From Methylocystaceae bacterium (GTDB taxonomy: Bacteria > Pseudomonadota > Alphaproteobacteria > Rhizobiales > Beijerinckiaceae): a DNA stretch of 6,880 nucleotides. Shown piece after piece: positions 1 to 5,759 of the stretch. A program made the position numbers and the translations under genes. The stretch covers positions 1 through 6,880 of the forward strand of contig PQAN01000047.1 in NCBI GenBank assembly GCA_003105285.1. The letters are read 5' to 3'. How positions within the stretch are numbered: position 1 is the stretch's first letter; every line of letters begins with the position of its first letter. The notes below the pieces were generated by a model that was given only the letters and a program-made list of their open reading frames with translations, was not told the origin of the DNA and made no database searches.

Positions 1-851
1 AACGCGATTCCTCCGGGGGTCAGAATGCGCTTTATTTCCCCGAGCCAGGCGTCCTGAACGTCGCGCGCCAGATGCGTCATCATCGAAATGCCGAAGACGA
101 GATCGAAACTGGCGTCTGGATAGGGAAGCGGGGGCATCAGCGGTCCTGCGACGAAATCGATCTTCGGCAGATGTTCCCGCGCCCAGGCGATGTTGGTCGG
201 GTCGATATCGACGCCGCAAATTCGGCCCGTAACGCCGAACTCTCTCAAGAAACGCGCGACGCGACCGTGGCCGACGCCCCAGTCCAGGACCGCGCCATCG
301 GGCCGAAATCCGTATTTCTTGGCGATTTCGACGATGAGCCTCGCATGCGTCGCGCCGGTGACCGCCACGCTGCTGATCGTGTCGAAGGTTTGAACGCGGC
401 CGAGCGATCCTTGCAACGGATAATTCTCGAGCCGGCCAAAATGCTTCGGGATGACGAAGGTGGTGCGGAGCGCCTCTAGATCGTCGTCCGGCCCGCCCGC
501 GAATTTGAGACGCAGCTTATAATAATCGCCGACATGACGCGTGCGGGCCAAATCGATCCGAATTCGATAGGCGCTCATCTCGACGCCCGGCCAATACCAA
601 ATGAGGTTGGCCGCGTCGGGATGCGGCAAGGGATAATCGAATTCGAAGGCGATTCCCGAGTCCGCTTCGGCCGAAACATTCGAAGGATCACCGCCCGGCG
701 GGAGCGCGAGGCCGCTCATCGCCACTTCCCCCCGGCCGAATTCGAACCCATCGACCGACCAGAACGGACGCGCCTGAAGTCGCTTGACCTCTAATGCGCT
801 CAACCCATTCCTGGAATTCTTCTCCAAATCGACAGCCGCAGTCCCCGTCAC
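1..851 (-). CDS. Class I SAM-dependent methyltransferase, C-terminus cut by window edge
   Basis: The frame opens with GTG at 851 and runs 283 codons without a stop to the window edge, so the C-terminus is missing. It probably transfers a methyl group from S-adenosylmethionine; the acceptor is unknown. Residues 188-202 (VLDWGVGHGRVARFL) are the glycine-rich motif I of Rossmann-fold methyltransferases. GVDIDPTNIAWA at 213-224 is motif II, with an acidic residue expected to contact the ribose. FDLVFGISMMTHL (249-261) followed by LGEIKRILTPGG (270-281) matches the later strands of the Methyltransf_11/25 type. Residues 1-180 are not part of that fold: they hold aromatic, strand-like segments (WYWPGVEMSAYRIRID, 86-100) that I do not recognise. 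The GTG start is supported by AAGGAG six bases upstream; the next in-frame Met is residue 45. No signal peptide or membrane segment is seen, so the enzyme is probably cytoplasmic. It may have its own promoter, since about 300 non-coding bases precede it. The family is certain, the substrate is not. Confidence 0.9.
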   Translation of the reverse strand, partial: MTGTAAVDLEKNSRNGLSALEVKRLQARPFWSVDGFEFGRGEVAMSGLALPPGGDPSNVSAEADSGIAFEFDYPLPHPDAANLIWYWPGVEMSAYRIRIDLARTRHVGDYYKLRLKFAGGPDDDLEALRTTFVIPKHFGRLENYPLQGSLGRVQTFDTISSVAVTGATHARLIVEIAKKYGFRPDGAVLDWGVGHGRVARFLREFGVTGRICGVDIDPTNIAWAREHLPKIDFVAGPLMPPLPYPDASFDLVFGISMMTHLARDVQDAWLGEIKRILTPGGIA

Positions 852-857
852 TTCAAT

Positions 858-863
858 CTCCTT
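858..863 (-). promoter_or_regulatory. Ribosome binding site for the methyltransferase
   Basis: The minus strand reads AAGGAG, an almost perfect Shine-Dalgarno sequence, six bases before the GTG at 851. It decides the start of the methyltransferase in favour of GTG, because no upstream in-frame ATG or competing site is visible. Confidence 0.75.
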
Positions 864-893
864 GAAAATATTTTACTTTGTACAAGCCGACAT
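864..893 (-). promoter_or_regulatory. AT-rich leader of the methyltransferase gene, possible promoter
   Basis: Immediately upstream of the ribosome binding site the DNA turns sharply AT-rich. It holds the perfect palindrome AAAATATTTT (865-874) and the eight-base palindrome TTGTACAA (878-885). On the minus strand TAAAAT could serve as a -10 element, but I find no convincing -35 at 16-18 bases. This may be a promoter or an operator; composition is the only support. Confidence 0.2.
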
Positions 894-933
894 AGGATGA
901 ATGTGGTTTATCGGACGCGTCGTTTCCGTTGTT

Positions 934-958
934 CCGGTCGATCCCGAGATCGACTCGG
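934..958. repeat. Inverted repeat with ten-base-pair stem
   Basis: CCGGTCGATC (934-943) pairs with GATCGAC (948-954) and CGG (956-958) across a CCGA loop, with one unpaired base at 955. No run of T follows on either strand, so it is not an obvious intrinsic terminator. GATC-rich motifs are common in this GC-rich DNA, so it may be chance. Confidence 0.35.
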
Positions 959-1041
959 CGCAAAACCTGTTTCTCGAAAAGACGCTATCCGGCGCGGAGC
1001 GGCGCATCAGGAGCGCCGATGGCATTTGCCGTGGTCGATCG

Positions 1042-1081
1042 GAAAGCTTCCGCTTTCGCCGCGCTCTCGGATCGAAAGCGG
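1042..1081. repeat. Overlapping, mutually exclusive inverted repeats
   Basis: CCGCTTTCG at 1050-1058 is the exact complement of CGAAAGCGG at 1073-1081, giving a nine-base-pair stem with a 14-base loop. GCTTTC at 1052-1057 can instead pair with GAAAGC at 1042-1047 over a TTCC tetraloop. The two hairpins cannot form at once. They lie 67 bases downstream of the cytochrome stop, so the structure could be a transcript 3' end without a T-tract, an attenuator-like switch before the methyltransferase, or chance. Confidence 0.4.
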
Positions 1082-1147
1082 GGCCGCCCCTCCATAATAA
1101 ACGCCTCCATCACTGCGCGAAGCCTCCGAGCGGTAGAACCACGGCGG

Positions 1148-1630
1148 CTATGCCACATTGGTGAGCATACCCAATTGCGCAAACCATTCCAAGAGCCCCG
1201 GATGCTCCGGCTCGGGCTCGAGAGTACGCCGGACCTCTTCCAATGCGCCCTGTGCGTCGCCGTTCCGGTATCGGGCGACGCCGCCATCGGTTTCGACGAA
1301 GAATCCGCCCCTGTCGCGAAAGAACCTTCCCTTCGATCCTTGGCTTTCGATCGTGACATCGCCAAAATCGCCACGCACGCTCTCTGGCGTCGCGACCGCC
1401 ATGGCCGCCGCATGATGCGACTTTTTCCATGCGGGGGCCTCCCCTGCATGACATCCAGCGCAAACATTGGAGCCGACGTAACGTTCCGCGCCTGGAGTTC
1501 TTGCCGAGGCGACTTCCACGAGAGATCGTTCGCCGATCGATACGAATGCGACAATCGCGGCGCAAACCGACAACAGTGACGACGAAATCACATTGCGTCG
1601 AAGCGCGCCCCTCGGATCGTTCCGTTTCAT
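1148..1630 (-). pseudogene. Internally deleted secreted multiheme cytochrome c / TPR protein
   Basis: This intact frame encodes 160 residues. Residues 1-30 look like a signal peptide or anchor: a basic start (MKRNDPRGALRR), then a hydrophobic stretch 15-31, with ASA near 41-43 as a possible cleavage site, so export to the periplasm is expected. YVGSNVCAGCHAGEAPAWKK (51-70) carries one CxxCH haem c site (C57, C60, H61), followed by SHH (71-73) and GDFGDV (88-92). As I recall the family, this is the N-terminal block of long cytochrome c554-like multihaem proteins of roughly 700 residues with several CxxCH motifs and C-terminal TPRs. Here FFVETDG (110-116) runs straight into YRNGDAQGALEEVRR (121-135), a typical last-TPR helix pair. 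The haem-rich middle is missing, with the join near 1275-1290. No clear ribosome binding site precedes the ATG at 1630. A functional small monohaem protein remains possible, but a decayed gene is more likely. Confidence 0.6.
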
Positions 1631-1794
1631 CGTCGTGCGTTTGCGTTATCGTTTGCCGGCGCCATCGTCGGTCCTGCCCGAACATGATCCGCCGATCGTC
1701 CGTCATGTCGGCGACGATCCATTCGTCGAACGCTCCAGCACGAGGCGATCGGTCGAGTCAGCGTCTTTCTCGAACGCCGCAGGCTGCGTAAAGT
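1631..1794. other. Spacer with broken reading-frame fragments
   Basis: This stretch lies between the stop of the hotdog-SDR gene and the cytochrome ATG. No gene is supported. On the minus strand, one frame reads AFDEWIVADMTDDRRIMF (about 1733-1680) with coding-like composition but is closed upstream by a stop. A second frame reads FEKDADSTDRLVLER just before it. A frameshift joining them would give a longer peptide, so this could be another gene remnant; I cannot name a family. No terminator with a T-tract is seen after the hotdog-SDR stop. Confidence 0.35.
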
Positions 1795-3324
1795 TTACGC
1801 CAACGACGCCGATTTCCGCTTTTCGACATTGAGCGTGGCATTTGCGGAATCTGGCGACGGCGGGTCGAGCCTTACGCCCTCGTCGAGCCGGCCATGGCGA
1901 AGAAGACTGAGCATCACGTCCGTCGCATCGCGGGCAGGGACTGGCAAGACGGTGGCCGTCTGATCGGTTTGAACGCGGGGAAGGCGCGGCGTGGCGATTT
2001 CGAGACCCGGCGTGGCGCGCGCCAGATCGGCGCAAAGAATTTCGGCGGCGGCCTTAGCCATCGCATATTCCGTCATTCCTTTCGGACGCTCCTCGATGGC
2101 GACGCTCGAGGGATAGAGCACGGAAAGGGCTTTCGTATCCGAGCGCGACGTCAGGAAGTGAACGAGCTTGTAGAATCCTGCGACATAGACGGCGGAAAAG
2201 GATTCATATGCGATGCGCGAGAACGCGTCCGCCGATTGAAGAAAAATGCGTGGCGTTGCGAAATAATAGAGGTGACTGATCACCGGCAGCGATGCGAGCG
2301 GCTCTTCCGGATCGCCTCCGGCGTCGTAGGAAAGAAGACGCGCAGACGCCGGATCCGCGCGGAAAATTCGAATTTCATCGGCGATCGCTTCCGCCTCCTC
2401 GCGGCCGCGCATATAGGTGAGAATGACATTGGCGCCGCCCGCGGCGAGGATTTTGGCCGTCGCGGCGCCTAGACCGCGCGAACCGCCGACGACGAGGGCC
2501 GTGCGGCCCTCGAATTCGTCCGGCGCGACCAGAGCCGCGATGGTTTCCATGTTCGGGCTTTCGATCGGCCCTGGCCGCGCAAAGGCCGAAACGGAACCGG
2601 AAAAATTCGCGCCGGCGACATCCATATTCACCATACGAAAACGCGGATCCGCGTCGACCGCTCGAAAGCCGAGGCCTGCCCTGTCCGTCCCGGACTCGTG
2701 GAACGCCAAACTAAAATTGGAAAAAATGGAATGAAGGCCTGGGCAGACCATTCCCACGAGCGAGGATAGTTGCGCGAGCGAAAGAACGGTTCGTGGTCCG
2801 AGCGATCGGCAAAGCATCGGGAACAATCTCTCCACGCCGTCTTTCCCTCTATGAGGCGGCGGAAGCCAAGACGAGAGCGTTCCCATCTCCTCGAAGGACG
2901 GAACGAACGGCTGCGTCAGCGGATCGGAAGATGGCAGATTCGAGAGGGCCTCGTCGGTCCGCGCCGCGGACCGGGACCCGAATTTCAAGATGAAAACGGC
3001 TGCCGAGAGCCGGTCTACCATAAGCTCCGCCTTGATCATGGATTCGTCGCGGCTGCGAATGTGCAGGGTGACGTCCCGATCGACGATGATGAATTTCGTG
3101 AATTGGACCCTTACGGAATTCATCCGATCGAGAGCGACGCCGTCGCCGGCGAGCATTTCCAAGACCCATAGAAATCCATGCACGCCATGCACCACCTGAT
3201 CGCCGGCCTGCGTGCGGCGAGCGACGAGCGGGTCCATGTGCATCGGATTGCGGTCGTCCGAGAGTTCAGCAAAATCAGCTTGATCGGCGAGTGTGAATCG
3301 GCGGGTTCCGAAATATTCGCTCAT
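1795..3324 (-). CDS. Bifunctional MaoC-like hotdog hydratase and short-chain dehydrogenase fusion
   Basis: The 509-residue protein joins hydratase-like and reductase-like parts, probably acting on an acyl chain held by CoA or by the neighbouring acyl carrier protein. Residues 1-120 are a MaoC-type hotdog: SDDRNPMHMD (22-31) contains the hydratase D/N/P/H signature with D24 and H29 as likely catalytic pair, and VVHGVHGF (44-51) is the next conserved turn. Residues 140-255 look like a second hotdog, with LSSLVGMVCPGLHSIF (186-201), but without a clear D/H pair. Residues 272-450 are an SDR: VVGGSRGLGAA (278-288) is the nucleotide-binding turn, LYYFATP (352-358) replaces the usual NNAG, and S406/S407, Y420 and K424 form the catalytic YxxxK set. 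GGAAAAGGG ends five bases before the ATG. No membrane segment is seen. It lies 264 bases below the acyl carrier protein gene in the same direction. Fold assignments are firm, the substrate is inferred. Confidence 0.88.
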   Translation of the reverse strand: MSEYFGTRRFTLADQADFAELSDDRNPMHMDPLVARRTQAGDQVVHGVHGFLWVLEMLAGDGVALDRMNSVRVQFTKFIIVDRDVTLHIRSRDESMIKAELMVDRLSAAVFILKFGSRSAARTDEALSNLPSSDPLTQPFVPSFEEMGTLSSWLPPPHRGKDGVERLFPMLCRSLGPRTVLSLAQLSSLVGMVCPGLHSIFSNFSLAFHESGTDRAGLGFRAVDADPRFRMVNMDVAGANFSGSVSAFARPGPIESPNMETIAALVAPDEFEGRTALVVGGSRGLGAATAKILAAGGANVILTYMRGREEAEAIADEIRIFRADPASARLLSYDAGGDPEEPLASLPVISHLYYFATPRIFLQSADAFSRIAYESFSAVYVAGFYKLVHFLTSRSDTKALSVLYPSSVAIEERPKGMTEYAMAKAAAEILCADLARATPGLEIATPRLPRVQTDQTATVLPVPARDATDVMLSLLRHGRLDEGVRLDPPSPDSANATLNVEKRKSASLA

Positions 3325-3365
3325 TGCAGCCCTTTTCCAAGCAATGACGCCCGCTCAGAGTCTTG

Positions 3366-3390
3366 GAGCCGGCTCGAGTTGTCCGAACAA
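3366..3390. promoter_or_regulatory. Pair of palindromes upstream of the hotdog-SDR gene
   Basis: GAGCCGGCTC (3366-3375) is a perfect ten-base palindrome. TTGTCCGAACAA (3379-3390) is an inverted repeat with four-base arms around CCGA. They lie 42-66 bases before the ATG at 3324, where an operator could sit if this gene has its own promoter. No matching -35/-10 pair is evident, so the role is open. Confidence 0.2.
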
Positions 3391-3442
3391 TTTCCCGTGA
3401 AAGATAAGTGGCGTTCTACCGGGGAGAGTTTTTTGCGCCCAG

Positions 3443-3459
3443 CGCGCGATCGACGCGCG
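3443..3459. repeat. CGCGCG inverted repeat in the gap after the acyl carrier protein gene
   Basis: CGCGCG (3443-3448) pairs with CGCGCG (3454-3459) over the loop ATCGA. On the plus strand a T-rich tract, CTTCTCTTTT, follows, but no plus-strand gene needs a terminator here. On the minus strand no T-run follows directly. Such GC alternation can be chance in this DNA. Confidence 0.3.
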
Positions 3460-3587
3460 GCTTCTCTTTTGGTCGCGGCCACAGCTAAACGACCTTGGCG
3501 ATGTTCTTCGTTAGGTAAGCGATGTGAAGAAGCTGCATGGGAGCGCTCTCGCCCTATGTTCGACTCGCCGCCGCCTGCATCGCCGCG

Positions 3588-3839
3588 TCAAGCTGCGTTG
3601 GACCTCCCTACACGAATGATGTCCACGAGTTCGCCGACGGTCTCCAGACTGTCGAGCTGCTTGGATTGAACCCTGACGCCGAAGCGCTTTTCGACGGCCA
3701 TGACGATCTCGATCATCTTGAACGAATCCCAGCCGTCGACGTCCTTGGCCGTCGTCGCCGGAGTCAGCGCGATGTCGTCGCGCAAGAACACGTCATGGAA
3801 GACTTCGGTGAGTTGCTCGTAGAGTTCGGCGTCGGACAT
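3588..3839 (-). CDS. Stand-alone acyl carrier protein
   Basis: This 83-residue acidic, helical protein has the length and pattern of a discrete acyl or peptidyl carrier protein. DGWDSFKMIEIV (35-46) is the phosphopantetheine attachment site: a W-D-S in place of the common D-S-L, with S39 expected to carry the 4'-phosphopantetheine arm. Helix 1 covers about residues 2-18, and the third and fourth helices fall in VEKRFGVRV and SLETVGELVDII. It would hold the acyl intermediate as a thioester in the cytoplasm. The start lies three bases after the stop of the FkbH-like gene, with GAAGG (3847-3851) seven bases upstream inside the end of that gene. The pair is therefore almost certainly co-translated, and the FkbH-like protein is its likely loading partner. 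D-G-W-D-S is the form common in carrier proteins of FkbH clusters rather than of primary fatty acid synthesis. Confidence 0.93.
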   Translation of the reverse strand: MSDAELYEQLTEVFHDVFLRDDIALTPATTAKDVDGWDSFKMIEIVMAVEKRFGVRVQSKQLDSLETVGELVDIIRVGRSNAA

Positions 3840-3842
3840 CGT

Positions 3843-5759
3843 TCAGCCTTCTTTGATTTCGATATGGGTCGGAAGAGGCGAGAAGCCGGCGAGATCGAGC
3901 ACGCTGAAAACGGCGTCGTCCGCGCCGGCGCGAAGCGGCGCGAAGCCCAGCTTCTCGTAATGATCCTTCACCATGCCGTTCTTCTTGGTCGGCCGGTATT
4001 CGCCGATCAGGCGCCTGGCGCCGAGGCGCAGCGCCTCGGCGACGATCAAATTCAGCGTCGCCTGCTCGACCTCGCGCCCGAGCACGCGGCAGCTCATGAG
4101 CCAGGTGTCGATCAGCACGTCGCCGTCGCCCCGCGCCCGGCCGATGACGATGGCGATCACGCCATTGTCGCCGAAGCGATCCGTCAGCCGCAATTGCAGC
4201 CCGAAGCAGCTCGGATCGTCGATGACGGCGCGTATCTCGCTTTCGCCATGGCGCCTCGTCGTCAAATTGAACTGATTGGTCTTGCCGATGAGCTGCACCG
4301 TGCGCGTCAGACCGGATTGATCGAGCCGCCGCGCGAACAGCCGCATCTCCAGCCCCTGGAGATAGGAGGTCAGATCGGTCGCCGACGCCTGCAACTCCCG
4401 ATGCGCGCGCTGCTGTTGATATTGGCCCGTTCGCAGCCGGTCTTCCTCGGTGAGCGCGACCGCCTCGAAATAGCCGGCGTCGGCGAGGAGCCGGGGAACG
4501 AGGGCGGGGTCCTCGGGCGCCTCGGGCACGGCGACCATCGGCAATTCGCGCCGCACGAGAACGCGCTCGAACGGGTTGTCGTCCAGGAACACCAGCGCAT
4601 CGAGGCCGATGTTCAGCTCCTGCGCGATGGCTCGCAGATTGGCGGCTTTGTCGTTCCAATTGGCCATGAAGCTGGCGATGTGCTCGCGCCGCAGCATCAT
4701 TTCCGGATGCCGCTCGAAGGCTTCCAGCGCATTGGCTTCGTCGTTCTTCGAGCAGACGGCGAGAATGATTCCGCGACGCGACAGCTCGAGCGCATAGTCC
4801 TGCACCGCGGCGAAGGCTTCGCCGAGCGCGCTGCCTTGGCCGAGCGCGATCCCGTCGACGCCATCGTCGCCGATGACGCCGCCCCAGATCGTATTGTCGA
4901 GATCGAGCACCAGGCATTTCGCCGAGCGGCCCGCTCTGGCGGCGAGCGCTCGGGCGACGAGATCGCCATAGAGCGGCGCGGCGTCGAACGACACCTCCTG
5001 CCGCGCCCTGTGCCACAGCGCCGGGTCGCGCCACGCCGCCAAGCCGTCCTGCGCGACGCGCTGATCGACGGCGACGATATCCACGCCATGTCGCTGCGCG
5101 AGCTCGCGCAGCCGAATGTTGAGCCGGCCGACGAAGTGAGCGCGCGAGCCCGGCAATCGATGCTCGTTGTTGCCGAGCAGCTCGACATGCGCCGGCAGAA
5201 TCGTCTGCTGCAGAATGTCGCAGCGAAACGCCGCGCGCGCCAAATCCCAGCATTCGACGATTCCATCGGCGACGCTGTCCAGCCGCGCCTCGACCTCTTC
5301 GGCCCGCAGGCCGGCGTGGACGCCCGCGCAGACATGTCGGCTGTCGAAGGCGAACAGAACGGCGTTCGGCCGGAACCGATGCAGCCCCGACTCGAGATTC
5401 AGCAGCTCTTGCAGATATTGGCCGTAATCGGCTTCATAGAGCGTCGCCCACATGCCGCGACGAAGCGCGCCGACCCTTATCCCCGGCAGCAGATGCGTCA
5501 GCGTCGAGGAGCCGAGAAGCGCGAGGCGAACGGGACCGGCCGCCGATCCGGCGGGCGGCCCATCGACGAAAATCCTCCGCACGATCTGATCGAGCGCGTT
5601 GATCTGAATGAAGTCGAGCCGCGAATTGGCGAGGACCATGGCCTCGCTCCACGCTTCCGCCGTGGCGCCGGCGAGGTCGCGCAACGCACGCAGGCGACCG
5701 CGCGCGTCTTCCGCCGACGGCAGCCACGGCAGCGCGAGAGCGTTCTGAACCGAACTCAT
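3843..5759 (-). CDS. FkbH-like HAD-IIIC family protein (glyceryl-ACP loading type)
   Basis: The protein has 638 residues, normal for the family. Known FkbH proteins take 1,3-bisphosphoglycerate, dephosphorylate it and place the glyceryl unit on an acyl carrier protein. The N-terminal part holds LLGSSTLTHLLPGI (81-94) and YEADYGQYLQELL, an SGNH-like region usual in long FkbH proteins. The HAD core follows: LVLDLDNTIWGGVIGDDG (283-300) with D286 and D288 as nucleophile and acid, CSKND (336-340) with K338, and FLDDNPFER (391-399) with D393/D394 for magnesium. The C-terminal third (LMSCRVLGREVE through EYRPTKKNGMVKDHYEKLGF, about 554-606) is the GNAT-like domain typical of these proteins. I start at 5759, not at 5831. 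The ATG at 5759 overlaps the previous stop as ATGA, has GAGG four bases upstream, and avoids a 24-residue Arg/Gly-rich tail that looks like out-of-frame readthrough. All catalytic motifs are intact. Confidence 0.93.
   Translation of the reverse strand: MSSVQNALALPWLPSAEDARGRLRALRDLAGATAEAWSEAMVLANSRLDFIQINALDQIVRRIFVDGPPAGSAAGPVRLALLGSSTLTHLLPGIRVGALRRGMWATLYEADYGQYLQELLNLESGLHRFRPNAVLFAFDSRHVCAGVHAGLRAEEVEARLDSVADGIVECWDLARAAFRCDILQQTILPAHVELLGNNEHRLPGSRAHFVGRLNIRLRELAQRHGVDIVAVDQRVAQDGLAAWRDPALWHRARQEVSFDAAPLYGDLVARALAARAGRSAKCLVLDLDNTIWGGVIGDDGVDGIALGQGSALGEAFAAVQDYALELSRRGIILAVCSKNDEANALEAFERHPEMMLRREHIASFMANWNDKAANLRAIAQELNIGLDALVFLDDNPFERVLVRRELPMVAVPEAPEDPALVPRLLADAGYFEAVALTEEDRLRTGQYQQQRAHRELQASATDLTSYLQGLEMRLFARRLDQSGLTRTVQLIGKTNQFNLTTRRHGESEIRAVIDDPSCFGLQLRLTDRFGDNGVIAIVIGRARGDGDVLIDTWLMSCRVLGREVEQATLNLIVAEALRLGARRLIGEYRPTKKNGMVKDHYEKLGFAPLRAGADDAVFSVLDLAGFSPLPTHIEIKEG

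Larger units (their letters stand above)
852..1147. other. Non-coding stretch between the cytochrome remnant and the methyltransferase
   Basis: These 296 bases hold no gene I can support. Short frames exist on both strands. The plus-strand frame opening at 901 has an AGGA nearby, but its protein turns into Arg/Ser-rich low-complexity sequence and resembles nothing I know. The stretch contains inverted repeats at 934-958 and 1042-1081 and ends in the AT-rich leader of the methyltransferase. It may be decayed coding DNA plus a promoter region. Confidence 0.6.
3355..3538 (-). pseudogene. Possible remnant of a VOC/methylmalonyl-CoA epimerase-like gene
   Basis: An ATG at 3538, 49 bases after the acyl carrier protein stop, opens a 17-codon frame, MQLLHIAYLTKNIAKVV, ending in TAG at 3485. 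The pattern hHIxYLxKNIxK is how many methylmalonyl-CoA-epimerase-like (vicinal oxygen chelate) proteins begin; the His would be a metal ligand. In another frame, 3432-3355 reads PGRTPLIFHGKLFGQLEPAP before a TGA, which loosely resembles the C-terminal strand of the same family (normally ending in a GLxELxEP-like segment). The two pieces together are about 42 codons, against a usual 130-150, so the middle would be lost. VOC genes sitting beside FkbH and ACP genes are familiar from other clusters, which makes the idea sensible. The match rests on very short peptides and could be coincidence. Confidence 0.3.

Noticed and set aside
72..794. Two plus-strand frames (72-479 and 534-794) in the first 800 bases
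   Set aside because: Both are antisense to the methyltransferase, whose SAM-binding motifs are clear on the minus strand.
901..1164. A plus-strand frame beginning MWFIGRVVSVVPVDPEIDS with an AGGA nearby
   Set aside because: The first 30 residues look protein-like, but the rest is Arg/Ser-rich and runs into the antisense of the cytochrome fragment. No family is recognised and it would be the only plus-strand gene.
985..1554. A 189-codon minus-strand frame overlapping the cytochrome fragment
   Set aside because: It is Arg/Ser-rich and lies in a shifted frame over the part that encodes the signal peptide and CxxCH motif, so it is a shadow.
3443..3459. CGCGCG hairpin followed on the plus strand by a T-rich tract, as an intrinsic terminator
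   Set aside because: The T-tract lies on the strand with no gene. In the direction of transcription no T-run follows, so it would not end the FkbH-ACP transcript in the usual way.
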